DNA of 64,000 nucleotides from Curvularia sp. ZM96 (lineage: Eukaryota; Ascomycota; Dothideomycetes; Pleosporales; Pleosporaceae): assembly GCA_022457065.1 (NCBI GenBank), contig JAJGBQ010000004.1, positions 2,728,001 to 2,792,000 of the forward strand, read 5' to 3'. Of this stretch, positions 10,593 through 22,352 are shown in pieces. The notes beneath the pieces were generated by a model. That model was not told the origin of the DNA. It saw nothing but the letters and a program-made list of their open reading frames with translations, and ran no database searches. A program made the position numbers and the translations under genes. The first letter of the stretch is position 1, and each line of letters starts with the position of its first letter.

Positions 10593-11386
10593 ATGAATCA
10601 CAGGAGGTCTAGCTACACATACCTGATATTCATGGCAATCAAGTAGTCGTTTGGAATAGTTTAAAATCTCATCCGTGTTGAGTTCCTCCACACTCGTTAT
10701 GACAATATCGTTGTTCGCCGTCGAGACGCTAGAATGATGGGCACGGAATCTGAGCATTCTTGAGCATACCAAGAGGTTTACTCGATGACCTTGAAGTGCT
10801 CTAGATGAACAAGGTGTATTTGCGTATCTTCGAACAGCTCTCATGCTTTTTCTTACCTTCTGATCCGCATACTAATTAGGAGTGCCGAAGGGGAAATGCG
10901 ATATGCGATTACCATACGCTGAGCCCACGTGACAAGTAGAAGGGCAGAGATAACGGTGATCTTTATCATTCCGGTATGAGCTGTATGCATTTTTTGACAT
11001 AGTCGCAGCTTACACGGAATCTAATCTGGCCAATCAGCATTCACGATACTCTAGCTCGGCCGAGCCCCACGGTGTTGTGATTGTCAGCAGTAAGACCATT
11101 TGCCGGATAGAGAGTCGGTCTCGACAACATGGAATTTGGCTGCCTAGAACATTTCCAGATATAAGAGATGAGTACCAGCAGGCAGACCAGGATGAGACCC
11201 ACAAAAGCCCATCCGTCACTCTTGAGGGCCGATTCACCGAATCAAAGCCAGCGGAGCCCACCTTAGAAGCTACCCACCGGCTACGTCGATCACCGAGACC
11301 CGAGGGAATCTGAAGACTCGAAACTCCAGAAGTTGACCGTACCCCTCTCTCCAACACAAATTCTCTGCTCAAAACAACCTCTCAAA
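10593..11386. other. Intergenic region before the GST gene
   Basis: Holds the 3' end of the deaminase-like gene and the GST promoter. A minus-strand open frame at 10844-10386 overlaps the coding end of the upstream gene and is not supported as a gene. No repeats or RNA genes are seen. Confidence 0.45.
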
Positions 11387-12106
11387 ATGTCCTCCCCAAA
11401 GCTCATTCTCCACCACCTTCAGGTCGGCCAAGGCGAGCGCATCCCATGGCTCCTCGAAGAGTTGAACATTCCCTATGAGTTGAAGCTCTACAAGCGCTCA
11501 CCCCTGCTCTCACCGCCTGAGCTCCAAGCTGTGTACCCTCTCGGCGCTTCTCCTGTACTCGAAGATCTCACGGACCCCTCCAACCCGATTAAGATTGCCG
11601 AGTCTGGTGCCATCTCCGATTACATTATCCAGAAGTACGGCAATGGACGGCTAGCTCTGGCACCGCAGCACAAGAACTTTGCGGACTACTTGTACTGGTT
11701 TCATTTTGCGAACGGCACGTTGCAGCCCACGCTATTCAGGAGGGCTTTGGTTCGCGGAATGGTTGGCGAGGAGGATCCCAGATACAAAGGCAACGATGCG
11801 CGCGTGGCCACTGCGTTGCAACACATCAATAATCGTCTGCTGAACAACACCTGGCTCGCTGGCGACGAGTTTACTGCCGCGGATACCATGACAGGATGGT
11901 GCTTTACGACGATGCGGACGTTTGAGCCGATCGATCTTAGCGGTTATGAAGGTATCCTGGCGTGGTTGAAGCGAATCGGCGAGCGTGAGGCATATAGGCG
12001 CGCCATGGCCAAGGCCGATCCGGACCTGGACATTGAGAAGGGCCTGAGTGCACAGGGACCGCCGGTAATGGAGTTATTCGTCAAGGCTATGGCGATGAAG
12101 CCGTAA
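11387..12106 (+). CDS. Glutathione S-transferase (fungal GTT1-like)
   Basis: The protein conjugates glutathione to electrophiles or reduces peroxides, usually in the cytosol or at the ER. It is a single exon of 239 residues, a normal GST length. The N-terminal thioredoxin-like half has HHLQVGQGERIPWLLEEL, and the ESGAISDYII stretch is the glutathione-binding Glu-Ser motif. The C-terminal helical half has FTAADTMTGW, the conserved N-capping region of GST_C. The order and the LLEELNIPYE wording fit the fungal GTT1-like group better than the Ure2 or omega groups. The ATG at 11387, with AAAA just before it, was chosen over an in-frame ATG at 11333 because it places the first beta strand close to the N-terminus. 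No catalytic Tyr or Ser is obvious, as is common in this group. Confidence 0.9.
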   Translation: MSSPKLILHHLQVGQGERIPWLLEELNIPYELKLYKRSPLLSPPELQAVYPLGASPVLEDLTDPSNPIKIAESGAISDYIIQKYGNGRLALAPQHKNFADYLYWFHFANGTLQPTLFRRALVRGMVGEEDPRYKGNDARVATALQHINNRLLNNTWLAGDEFTAADTMTGWCFTTMRTFEPIDLSGYEGILAWLKRIGEREAYRRAMAKADPDLDIEKGLSAQGPPVMELFVKAMAMKP

Positions 12107-12722
12107 GTCTGCGGTGTGCAGCTCCAACGACATGGGCTGATGAGTCTAGGGGGCAGCAGAAGCTTTGAATAACATATGTATGATACAAATGTTGACACTT
12201 CTCTCCGAGATTCAATGAAATATACGAAGATCTCATCCCAGCAAAGCGACCATTATATTACCACTGTTGCACGTGAGCTCCAAGATGACATCAGGCAGGT
12301 AGCGGGAGGTCGGAAGATACCGGTAGCATCCTTCCGGGTCCACTTCGAAGCGAGCGTCCAGGTACAACAACACGCCATGTCTTCGACCTCATCACAACCA
12401 CCTGATCTGTCACACCACTTGTCCGGACGCAGGTACGCGTCGCATCACGGTCGCGATGGCCTCATTGTTGCCAAAGTTAGGCACTGCAGAACGAGCGTGA
12501 CCTGAGACGATCGGACACGCCATGGCGAGCGGGGTTTCTACCAAACGGGTAGTGGTACTATGAGATCACATAAAGCTTGCTGACCCCTCACGAGAGCACC
12601 TCCGCATCCTGGTATATCTACCTGTGTTTACAGCTCTGAACCTCTGAATCCTCTTGCAACCACTCAATTCACATTCAAACCCTTTCCAATCACTTCTCCA
12701 GCTTCACCTACAGCTTCCCATC
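12107..12722. other. Intergenic region
   Basis: About 615 bp between two same-strand genes. The last 100 bp are CT-rich, typical of a fungal leader before the ATG at 12723. No other feature is seen. Confidence 0.45.
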
Positions 12723-13442
12723 ATGGCAGCAAAGTACTCCCGCCGTCCCAGCTACCTCGAGGGCCCTTTGTCTCCCTCAATAATCCCCGATCTAGCTATT
12801 CTGCCCCAGCCCCTCCCTGCCAACACTGTTTCGTGTGGACAGCTCGTCTCCAAAAAGTCCAAGCACACTCCCAAAGTACTCGAAGACCGCGACTATGATG
12901 ATGTTGGCACGCGATGGTATGCGTTACTCGCATAGCTTCCCCACACCAAACATACTAACCCTCTCAGGTACAAAGACGTGATCTTCTTCAATGCCGAGAA
13001 CGGTCACTTTATCGAAAGCTTTGGCGGTACCCATCTTGTCCAGAAGCCACTTGACAAGGGTACCGAGGCCGGCACCATCGAGGCAGAGGAACAAAGCGTG
13101 CGGATGCTCAAAGATGCCGAGGCAGCTCTGAAGAAGATCTGGCAGGACGAAGAAACCAGGAAGTGGATTAAGGAGCAAGATGAGGCAGGCTTCGTAGTCG
13201 CCCATCGTCAGGTCGCCAACGCGAGCTACAGGCGTGCCAGGCTCGTTGATGTCGGCAACAACAATTGGGAAGTTGTGCGCGAGGTAGGCGGCGAGGACGC
13301 GTCGGGTAAGCGGAGAGACTCTGGCCTACCTATCGAGACCAACAGCAAGTGGGATGTTGTAGGTGTTGTGGTCAAGAAGATCATTGTCGATGGCGACGAT
13401 GTCAAGCTTGGTGAGGAGATGGGCTCTCAGTACTGCAGCTGA
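12723..13442 (+). CDS. Unknown 222-residue fungal protein
   Basis: Two exons (12723-12916 and 12968-13442). The intron has a GTATGC donor, an ACTAAC branch site and a CAG acceptor and joins a Trp codon, so the model is well supported. I do not recognise the family. The N-terminus is Pro/Ser-rich (RRPSYLEGPLSP). The centre has an Asn-Gly-His-containing strand (FFNAENGHFIESFGG). Residues about 100-150 form charged helices (AEEQSVRMLKDAEAALKK). The C-terminus is beta-rich, with VGVVVKKIIVDGDDVKLGEE. There is no signal peptide, membrane segment or clear catalytic motif, so a soluble cytosolic or nuclear protein is likely. Codon use and splice signals resemble the neighbours, which argues for a real gene. 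Confidence 0.75.
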
Positions 13443-14349
13443 GCACATGTTGCTTCTGCACGTAGCTACCACACCGTTCAGCTGAAGGCTTCCCCGGCCA
13501 CTTCTCTTAATCATGTCATTTTAGCGAGTTAACTACAGTAATTGAAAATGAAATCCCATTGTCCACTCTTCTGTTTACGACCGGAACATCTCGTTGAAGT
13601 AGCAGGCATAAGTCCCTGTGACAAATACAACGTCTTTTCCACGTCTCTGGACTGTGTAGCGAGAATAATTCATTGTGACAAATAAGGGCCGTATTCATGT
13701 CGCTGAGCTATGCAGCTATGTGGTACCCCTCACTCTCACGTGAACAAACATTCGTGAAGCTTGCAGCGATTGAGTAGATGATTGGTTTGATCCATGTCAG
13801 CTCTGTTTAGCTCGAGGCTAGATATGCACTACGAAGTAGTTACAGTATTTGAATATGTTTACCATGACATAATCATGAACTAAGGTGATATGCGAGCATT
13901 TTTGATCTATATCCAAGTACAACAAAGTCATCCTGTACACGTGATATTTCCTTTCATTCTCTATACTAGGTGTCAATCTCTGATATTAGATGAGGGGTTG
14001 AGGGTGCGATCAAGACGGTCTCAATTGGTTCCCCAAATTGTTCCATTATGAGGTCGCTTCTTCTTCACGTAATTTCCTTTTCACAGCAGTATTTTCGCAA
14101 TGGCCCAAGTAACAGAGCTCTCGCACCGAATATATTAAGTATTACTGTCTTGGGAACAACGCCCACTTCCAAAGACAAATCCATCCACCGCACTAGCACC
14201 ACCGCCTGAACCAATAAATATCTCTAGAAATCATCTTAGCAATTGCACCCCTTCCACTTTCACCCTTGAGTCACTTACATGATGTCCCTAGTCACTACTT
14301 TAGCAATTAGCTTAGCGATTTACACCTTCTCACCTTGCTTTCACAGCAC
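13443..14349. other. AT-rich intergenic region, 0.9 kb
   Basis: Noticeably richer in A/T than its surroundings, with no frame of protein-like composition. It lies between convergent genes (the unknown protein and the minus-strand small secreted protein). No transposon ends or RNA gene are recognised. Confidence 0.5.
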
Positions 14350-14640
14350 TTACAGGTAGATCCCGGTGTAATCGTAGCACCTGAAGCACGCCGCGTGCTC
14401 CTGGTCCGCAGACACACCAGCCATCTTCGCCACGGCACAGGGGTGGCATGGATGCTTCTTCAGCTTGTAGATGCACCTCGTGCATCGGACGTCGACGTCC
14501 TCAAGGTCGAGCGTCTTCGACGCCGCAGAGCAGTCCTGAAGACAGCGCTTCAGGGCCTTCTTGAGCATGACCTTCTTGTCCAGGCAGAGGGCGGTGGTGA
14601 AGAAGATGGACGAAGCGAGGATGAGGTTGAGGAGACGCAT
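14350..14640 (-). CDS. Small secreted cysteine-rich protein (candidate effector-like)
   Basis: A single exon of 96 residues. The first 17-19 residues are a clear secretion signal (MRLLN, then a hydrophobic core ending TTALC). The mature part of about 77 residues has eight cysteines in four pairs: C33-x3-C37, C53-x2-C56, C65-x2-C68 and C85-x2-C88, plus C19 at the cleavage region. It is basic around residues 22-32 and 59-63. I recognise no named family. The size, signal peptide and cysteine content are those of fungal small secreted proteins, some of which are effectors; the paired spacing could also bind metal. A role cannot be assigned. A TATA-like TTAAATATT lies at 14811-14819 on the upstream side. 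The gene sits isolated between AT-rich stretches. Confidence 0.68.
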   Translation of the reverse strand: MRLLNLILASSIFFTTALCLDKKVMLKKALKRCLQDCSAASKTLDLEDVDVRCTRCIYKLKKHPCHPCAVAKMAGVSADQEHAACFRCYDYTGIYL

Positions 14641-15392
14641 TTTTGTCGTGGTGCTGGGGTGTGGTGCGAGGTTTGGGGTCTGGGATGAATCAGTACGAGA
14701 GCGACGGGTAGAGAGGGGAGAGAATACAGATGATCGGACTGTCCTCGCGGCCGTTAGCGTTTGGAGATGGGTCGATGGGGGAGAAGGAAGAGAAGAAGAG
14801 TGGCGACCTTAAATATTCATCAGAAGTAATCGCTTGCTTTTCGTTGAGAAAGAGCTTGTCTGACGTTATGACTTCCTTTCAGCGTCGGTGCACCTACCTT
14901 TTCTCCTCTGTTTCCAATTATCAGGGCCAATATACCCAAGCAGGTTGGATTTTATTCGCTAGCATTAGAGAATTATGGTGCGACCAAGGAACTTCATTAC
15001 AGGATGATGTTGAGAAAAGATGGAATAGGTTGGGATCCACATGGCATAGAGGGTCCTACTCAGTTCCATGGAAAGTAAGTGGCCCCAGAAACCAGATCAT
15101 TATAACGGCGCTTCATTTGAAATCTCTAAATTCAATTGCAATTATCGTTCATATTTCTCGTTCAGCTAAGTCTGCATTAGTTATGCGACTCAATCCAAAA
15201 TGGGGCTTGCTCCCACACTATTTTGGGAAGTAAGTGCCCTCCTCCAATAATGAAAACCACCCAAGGCCCATCCACCTAAGTCTGGCTGTGGTAGAAGCTT
15301 TGGTAAATCGCCATGCACGCTTTCATAACGCCCAACACCAGGTATGGATGAACATGACGTAAAGGGAAAATTTGGGAGAAAAAGTGTGATAT
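14641..15392. other. Intergenic region upstream of the small secreted protein gene
   Basis: About 750 bp holding the promoter of the small secreted protein gene (minus strand) and the 3' region of CFIm25. Sequence from about 14880 to 15380 is AT-rich and has no convincing frame. Confidence 0.45.
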
Positions 15393-16380
15393 CTAGGAGA
15401 GCGTAATGTCGCTGGCGGCGCCATCGCCATTCTGTTCCATCTTCACATCTTCACCGTCTCCGCCTGCCAGGACTTTGGTCTGCGGACGATATCCTTCAGG
15501 CGGGCCTACACCAGGAGTGCATGCTGCGACATTGCCTTGCTCATCGACGAACTCGAAGTTGTACCGAGAAAGCAGGTGCGGGATGGCGGAGAGCTGGGGT
15601 CCGTAACGCGCAGTGTTGTCATAGAGTTCGAACAGGGGGACGGCGAGAAGCTTCATGTTCTTCGGAACGCTGAGAACCTCTGCGAACGGTTAGTAAGAAA
15701 GTACTCAAAAGCAAGATTGCAAAGACCGTACTGCTACGCGGGAGCTGGATAAAGTAGAGCTTCTTGCATTCCTTCGGCCTGGTGACATGGGCAGGTATGA
15801 ATGGGTACATGAAAGTCTCAAAGTTGGGACGCCACCATTGCGCCAGTGTGTCGCCAACTACCCACTCATCATTGACACCCTCTCCTGTGAACTGCGTGCC
15901 GACCGGTGCAAGGCGCTCGTTCAGCCTGGCCTTGAAGCCCTCGATCTCGTCGTCCTCGGCGCGAAGGTAGTCGCCAGGGCTGTTGCAGTCGTTAGCACTC
16001 ACAGCATAGCATTGATATAGCAGAAATCAAAGCTTACAGCTTGAAGAAGGCGTTTGCAATCTGCAGCATGAGGATGTGTGGGTGGTTGTGCTCGTGGCAG
16101 ACCAAGATGCCTTCACAGGTGCGCCGCATACCGTGCTCTGCGTAATGCTCTTCGAGGCGTTTCAGTCGCAAAACGACAGAGGGGTCCTCTTCTGGTTGGC
16201 CATCTTTTGTTCCGAATGTGTAGTTGCTCAGAGGATACAGTCGAATCGTCTTGGGCTGGTTGCCATTGAAGTCCTTGGGGATGATGGGCCTAGCTGCATT
16301 AGACTAACCGTAGCATGGCGCGAAGAGGACCATACTCACGGGTATGAGCTTTGGGAAGCTTCCTTTACTATGGTCGACAT
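15393..16380 (-). CDS. Cleavage factor Im 25 kDa subunit (CPSF5/NUDT21-type Nudix protein)
   Basis: CFIm25 binds UGUA elements in pre-mRNA and helps choose poly(A) sites in the nucleus. Four exons: 16380-16340, 16289-16038, 15979-15732 and 15679-15393, 275 residues. The match to the family is strong along its length: IRLYPLSNYTFGTK, RRTCEGILVCHEHNHPH, LMLQIANAFFKLPGDYL, QWWRPNFETFMYPFIP, AHVTRPKECKKLYFIQLP and KNMKLLAVPLFELYDN. All three introns have canonical donors, and intron 2 has a GCTAAC branch site. The Nudix fold of this family binds RNA and is not thought to hydrolyse nucleotides. Compared with the human protein (about 227 residues) there is an extra C-terminal tail of about 40 residues (Gly/Asp-rich). 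The gene is divergent from the MAT2B-like gene, with 231 bp between ATGs. Confidence 0.95.
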
Positions 16381-16611
16381 TGTGGCTGTGGCTGTCGTTG
16401 CGAATGTTGCGTGTCGCAGCTGCTTCGCGACAATCAAGCCGTCGCGGTGAGCTTGCAGGGATTCTGGTGTCTCGCTAGCACGTGATTACGCCCCGGCTCT
16501 TCCCTCGTAAGGCTGTTTCCACTGCACACCACCACCGGATCTGTGCAACTCTTTCACCAGGAACGATATTTGCGCAGCTCAGAGACAATACTGTGCTACG
16601 GCAGTTGAACC
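16381..16611. promoter_or_regulatory. Compact bidirectional promoter region
   Basis: The two start codons at 16380 (minus) and 16612 (plus) are separated by 231 bp, so both promoters and leaders must share this interval. No clear TATA box is seen on either strand. The functional claim is inference from geometry. Confidence 0.5.
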
Positions 16612-17822
16612 ATGTCACAATCGGTATTGATCACCGGAGGTAAAGCCAACCTTGACGAGCCCCAAGCTGCTGGCTGACCCTGCGATAAAGCCAGCGGTCT
16701 GCTTGGACGTCAAGTGCAGCGAGAATTCCTCTTGGATGGCTGGAAGTCGGTTGGCACTGGTCTGAATCGCGTGACTGCGAAAGACGTCATCAAACTGGAC
16801 ATCCGAGACCGCGAAGAAATTGAAAAGGCGCTCGATGACATCAATCCCAGTGTCGTAGTTCACTGTGCTGCGAATCGTTTTCCAGACTCATGCACTGCGA
16901 ACCCAGAAGCAGCAAGGAAACTTAATGTTGAATCAAGCAAAGCATTGGCCGAAGCGACCGTTGCTCGAGGCATCTTTCTCATCTACATATCGACGGACTA
17001 TGTCTTTCCGGGTCGCCCAGGCGAAGCTCCTTACAAGGCAGATGCGGCCCCAAGTCCACCGAATGTGTAAGTCGGTTTGTGTTAAAGCGACTCCAGTTTG
17101 CGAGTCGCTACATAACAAGCTCTGTCAATAGTTTCCTTAAGATAAGACTGACGACTGGCCTTAGTTACGGTCAAACCAAACTCGAAGGCGAACTCGCCGT
17201 TCTTGACGTTGCTAAAAAAGCGAACGCGAAGAACAAGGTTGTTGTCCTTCGAGTCCCCGTTCTCTACGGAGCTTGTGATGAACCAAAAGAGAGCGCAGTC
17301 AACGTACTCATGTCGCAGCTATGGAATGCTCAACAGATTGGCGAAGACGAACCTAAAATTCAGGTTGATGACTATGCACTCCGATATCCTACAAACACCA
17401 AAGATGTCGGCAGAGTATGTCGCGACATAGCGAAACTCTATCTGGATCCAGCCAACGCGTAAGTGACTTGCATAAGTAAAGCCATTGAGCTATTGCTAAG
17501 TACCCTGTTAGGGCTCGTGAACTCCCTAGTATCCTTCAATTCAGCTCAGAAGACTGTATGACGAAATGGCAGATCTGTCAGATGTTTGCCGACATCATGG
17601 GATTGCCGCTTGATAACATGGTGCCTTTCAAGCCTGAGGAGGAGCCAAAGGACGGTACCATCCGGCCTTACGACTGCCATCTAGATACCAGTGTACTACG
17701 AGACCTGGGCGTCGATGTCTCAACAACGGACTTTAAGACGTGGTGGTAAGTATCCTTAAGACGCTTGTATTCGAAACAGCTAACAATATTGCAGGAGACG
17801 CGAAGTTGGAGCTTTCCGCTAA
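16612..17822 (+). CDS. MAT2B/RmlD-like NAD(P)-binding protein (methionine adenosyltransferase beta-like)
   Basis: Five exons: 16612-16639, 16691-17066, 17165-17458, 17512-17745 and 17795-17822, 319 residues. This is an extended short-chain dehydrogenase of the RmlD group. The Gly-rich nucleotide motif ITGGASGLLGR is formed across intron 1. Also visible are VHCAANRFPD, the YISTDYVFPG strand with the catalytic Thr/Ser region, and the VYGQTKLEGE motif (Tyr-x3-Lys) completed across intron 2. In animals the closest homologue is the regulatory beta subunit of methionine adenosyltransferase. In fungi a regulatory role with SAM synthetase is plausible but not shown here. A last exon of only 28 nt ends the protein with WRREVGAFR, which joins in frame. 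No deviations in the motifs are seen. Confidence 0.9.
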
Positions 17823-18330
17823 CACGTTAAATCTCGTCTCAGTCGCGGCCATGGGAATGTGTATTAATTCTTCCATCAACTTTCCATCCAATACATGTTT
17901 TCCACTCTGTGTACATTATTTTTGGACATCGCGAGGCTGTGAGCTGTAAAGCCAAGACTACAGACAGGGCAGGATCATCGTACCCGTCGCAAGTAAAGCC
18001 ACCCGCACCCGCATCGTGCCCACTTGCCGCAACGTCGCTGCATCGTATTGGACGTCGGCCAGATAACCTTGATCGTTGAGTCCCGAGAATGTGGCCCTAG
18101 GCCACATCAGGAACGTTGTCGCTAAACGATTGGGCGATATCCGTTACCGCGCCGCAGCAGGCGCCTCGAGGTTTGAGGGCGCTTATGCTCTGCAGAGGTG
18201 GTGTTAAGTACCTACTGTGTCGACGTGTAGAACGCCTGAAATCATTGCCATCATTTTGCTGTGCGATTTCTTGTTATTTTCTTGTTTTGTTTTATTGGTT
18301 GCTGCTTTTCTTTTCCTTTTCGTCTTCATC
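17823..18330. other. Intergenic region before the DUF3433 gene
   Basis: About 500 bp. The part just before 18331 is T-rich (runs of TTTTC), typical of a fungal leader. No gene or repeat is seen. Confidence 0.45.
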
Positions 18331-21300
18331 ATGGACGCTAATACTTTACCTGCGTCTGACACAAGCGTAAATGGCACAGCCCGACCGAAAAAATCGGGTG
18401 CTTTAGTATCAATATTTTCACGTGGCAGCGCAGAAGATCCAGGTACGTCTCATTCTATGCCTGTCATGGCGAAATTGACACTGATGGACACATAGCTCCT
18501 AAAAGATGGAAACCAGCTGCATTACGGGCACCAGTCTTGATCTTTACGATCTTGATTTGCTGGTCTCTGATTGCCGTTGTCCAGATCCTACTCACCAAGA
18601 GCCAACAGAATCAAGGCATCATCTTCGCACCACGAATCAGCGACCTTCCCTTGAGTCGAACGTTCCTCTACTTATACTTTCCGACTATCGTTGCTGTGAT
18701 CTTCAGCATGTACTGGGCGTGGATAGATCTGGAGACTAAACGCATGGAACCCTACTATCAGCTCAGCAAAGAGAACGGTGCGCTAGGCAAGGACTCGATA
18801 CTCCTACAATACCCATTCGACTTTCTCCCTTTGGTTCCGATCAAAGCTGCTCGAGACAGACATTGGCCTGTCTTCTGGGGATCATTTGCAGTCGTCCTGG
18901 TTACCTGGGGATTGGTGCCCACCCAAGCTGGTATCTTCTCTACACGGTCCATTACTCGCAACGTCACCCTGCCGTTCGACCGCTCAACAGCCTTTGTACC
19001 CGCTAGTGATCAGGCGTCGACGCTGACTCTGCGCTTTGCTCAGTCGACATACGGAATTGCGGTCTTGAATGAGACTCTCACGCAGTATATGGGACGAAAC
19101 TACACGCTTGCTCCTTTCCGACCGACGCCCGATGCTAAGTCCGATAACAACTCTAAACCATTTGGGAACTGGACAGCACCGACGACGATGTACAGTGTGG
19201 ATCTGTACTGTGAGCCCGCTGTCATGGGGCCTAATCCTGTTCACACTGGCGCTATTGCCAACAGTTCGAATGGATGCTCATTCAAGATGGGGTTAGATGG
19301 AAACCTTACAATGGGCTTGAATAAGGCCCATGGGAACAGCTCAGTCATGAGAATCAAGGAATTCACTGCCATGTACGTGGGCTATTGGAACCCATTTGGC
19401 TTTGCAGATTATTCTTTGGATCGATCTTGCCCTGAGACCAGTAATTCGACGTTCTATGCCGCGATACAGCGCAACAAAGCCAAGGATACAGACCCTCCTC
19501 AGGACGTCGCAGCAATCTACTGTTGGCCGACATACTACCAGCAAGAGGTAATCGCCACTGTGGATGCAGCTACACTAGAACCTATCAAGGTCAATCGTGT
19601 CGGAGACAAAAAGCCGCTCCAGGATGGTATCTTTAACACCACTCTCTTGGAACAGCTCATGAGCAGTAAATCGGCTGGTAATGAGGTGAGAGGCGATTTG
19701 CTGCCGTCTAAATCTACGCCTAACTACTTCGACCCTATTGCACGGACGAACTTGAGTCTGAGCAGCGGCCCCAAGGGAGCTGCAATAGTGCAGCCAATGG
19801 TTGGTCTTGCCTTGAGTATTAGCAATCTCCCTTTGGAAGAGTATCTGGACTGGAAGGTATTAAGCAAATCATACGCAGATGGCTACAGACTAATGTTCGC
19901 GCGGGCGATGCGCGATGTGTTGGACCAGGATTTTCGCACTGTCCAGAAAGTTGTTGGACAAAGAGTAGACACTACAGAAGCTGTTTTGGTTGAGCCCGTC
20001 TTCGTTTATATTGTCGAGGGCTTTCTTGGTGTTATATCTATAGCAACAATTGCGTTGCTATACCTCTCGGTCACTCGCACAAAGAGTCTCCGCTCCAATC
20101 CAAGTACCATCGCCGCCATCATGTCTATGGTTGCTGACAACGAGCCCTTGCTTGCAGACGTAGAAGGATTGGACTGCTGCAAGGTGGAAGAGATCGAGAA
20201 GCATCTTGGTAAAAAGAGATACAAGCTTCTTGATGACGGGTCCTCAATAGGGTACGTGTTGTGCAATATTAGACGGGTTGGAAGTTTCGCTGATGCAATA
20301 AGCAGTATCGTCGAGCTCCCTCATTCACCTGAAGTTATCGGTGATGACAATCACTCTCCACCTCCAACACATCGCCGTAACACAGGATCCGACATCGCGA
20401 AGCCTGTCAGGCCCAAGGAATTTAGTTTGTGGGTGACAGGACCACTCGTTGGCTGTTTTCTCGGATTAGTCGTCGTTTTGACCGTAATATTCGTCAAGGC
20501 TCGATTGCAAGGTAAATATGGCAGCCGTCTGTCTCCTCATCCCGTAATACTGATCACAACAGGTCTCCCTCTTCCTTCATCAAATACTGTCGTACAGAAT
20601 CTGCTTGAAAACTATATTCCCACAGCGATAGCTACGCTCATTGAACCAGCATGGGTACTTTTCAATCGCTTGCTGTGCATGCTGCAACCAATCGAGGAGC
20701 TCCAAGGGTGTAACGCCACTGCAAAAAAGTCAATCGATCTCGACTACAGTTCTCTTCCGCCACAGCTTGTCCTCGGTAAAGCTTTGAAAGCAAAGCACTT
20801 CGTTCTCGCTGCGGTTTGCTCAATGGCCTTGCTGGCGAATCTGCTCGCAGTAAGTCTGGCAGGCCTTTTCAATCAGACCACTATCGACATGCGAAACAAA
20901 ATGACCATGAATCCACCATACGATCTCAAGTTTGTCCCAATCAATGGGGCTATAGGTCCTTTGGGTGATCAAACCTTCGGCTCTCTACAAGCATCCGGTG
21001 CTTACCAGGGAGGCAATGGAGAAGAGCAATTCTTGGTTGCGGACTCATACATCAGACAGGGTACACCATTGCCTGCATGGACCGACGAAACGATGTTCTA
21101 CTTGCCGCTCTTCGCAGAAGGAGCTAACGCTACATCATCCATACGCGAAGTAGAAGGTAGGACAAGAAGTTTCGGCGCCAAGCTAGTGTGCAACAGCCTA
21201 GAATTTGACGAGAAATTCCAAGCCAGCCTGGTAAACTTGGTGCCGACAGTCAAGTCTGTCGCACCATCAGTCAATATCACGATTAAATCTGATGCTGGAA

Positions 21301-22352
21301 AATCTGTCCAGTGCACGAGGACCGCACCGTATATGGAACAAGGCCCAATATCAACTGTGGAAGATAATTGTGTTACTGGGCCTAGTGCCGCAGAACTCGT
21401 GCTCGTTTTGGGGCCAACGGCAAATGCATCCCAGGTTGACGCTGAAGCATGCATGGGGTCAATTGTCATGGGATGGCTTCGAGATCGCAACGGCTCCTGC
21501 GGCGGGGTCAAAGAGAGGGTATTGAACAAGCAAAACGCGGTTTTCGTTCATTGTCGACCACAACTGTTGACAGGTTTTGCAACCGTAAGGGTTGACTCAA
21601 GTGGTCGTTTGCGAAAGAAAGCAGAGAATCTGACGCTGGATGACCATTTGCCAACTGGAACTTTCAGCAATGATCCCATTAATCTCATTGGCCAATCCAA
21701 CAGGTACCTATTCATGACTGGTACTCAAGCATGGCACAATGACAGCTTCGCCGACGGCTTTATCAATTACTTCATCAGTCGTGCGGCGAATGGTAGACGA
21801 TTGGTCGATCCCACACAAGATATTCCCACTTTTGACGAAATAGAAGGTCCTCTGAGTAAAGTTTACTCGCTTCTATTTGCAATTTGGATGGGCACCAATA
21901 AGGACAAACTGTTGCTACCAAACCAGGCCGAGAACGCACCGGCATCAGAAGGCTGGCGCGTAGAACCGGAGACACGCCTTTTTGTGTCGACGCCAATGTT
22001 CATCATCTCCGAGACCATTCTGTGCACCTATGTCGTCGTGGCAATCATGGTGTACATGCGCCGACCAGGCCGATATCTCGCACGGATGCCCACATCGATT
22101 GCTTCTCTGATTGCCTTGTTCGCTGCTAGTGCAGCCGTTCTAGACATGCGAGGGACGTCGTATTTGGACAAAAGGGGTCGGGCTCAACACCTTGAGGAGG
22201 TGGACGCGAGGTATGGATATGGAAGTTTCATTGGCGGTGGTGACGGGAGAGTTCATATCGGGATTGAGAAAACACCTTTTGTGAGAGTCAGGTCCAAAGC
22301 CACCTGGTTCGACAAGAAGGTTGCCTCTTGGCGTTGGGGATCGAATGTTTGA
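18331..22352 (+). CDS. Large DUF3433-family membrane protein
   Basis: Three exons are preferred: 18331-18442, 18496-20511 and 20563-22352, 1305 residues. The second intron (51 nt, GTAAAT..CTGAT..CAG) is a multiple of three without a stop, so its retention would add 17 residues. The layout is duplicated, as in DUF3433 proteins. A short cytosolic N-terminus leads into a hydrophobic segment (LIFTILICWSLIAVVQILL) and another at LYFPTIVAVIFSMYW. Long Asn-glycosylation-rich outer domains follow, with further hydrophobic segments near residues 500, 640 and 770 and near the C-terminus (FIISETILCTYVVVAIMVYM). The motif with a Pro after an aromatic-rich helix (YYQLSKENGA) recurs in the family. Function is unknown; a plasma-membrane or wall-facing protein is likely. 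Many N-x-S/T sites fit extracellular loops. Confidence 0.88.

Noticed and set aside
10386..10844. 152-codon minus-strand open frame with a partly protein-like start
   Set aside because: It overlaps the coding 3' end of the deaminase-like gene on the other strand, and no splice signals or family match support it.
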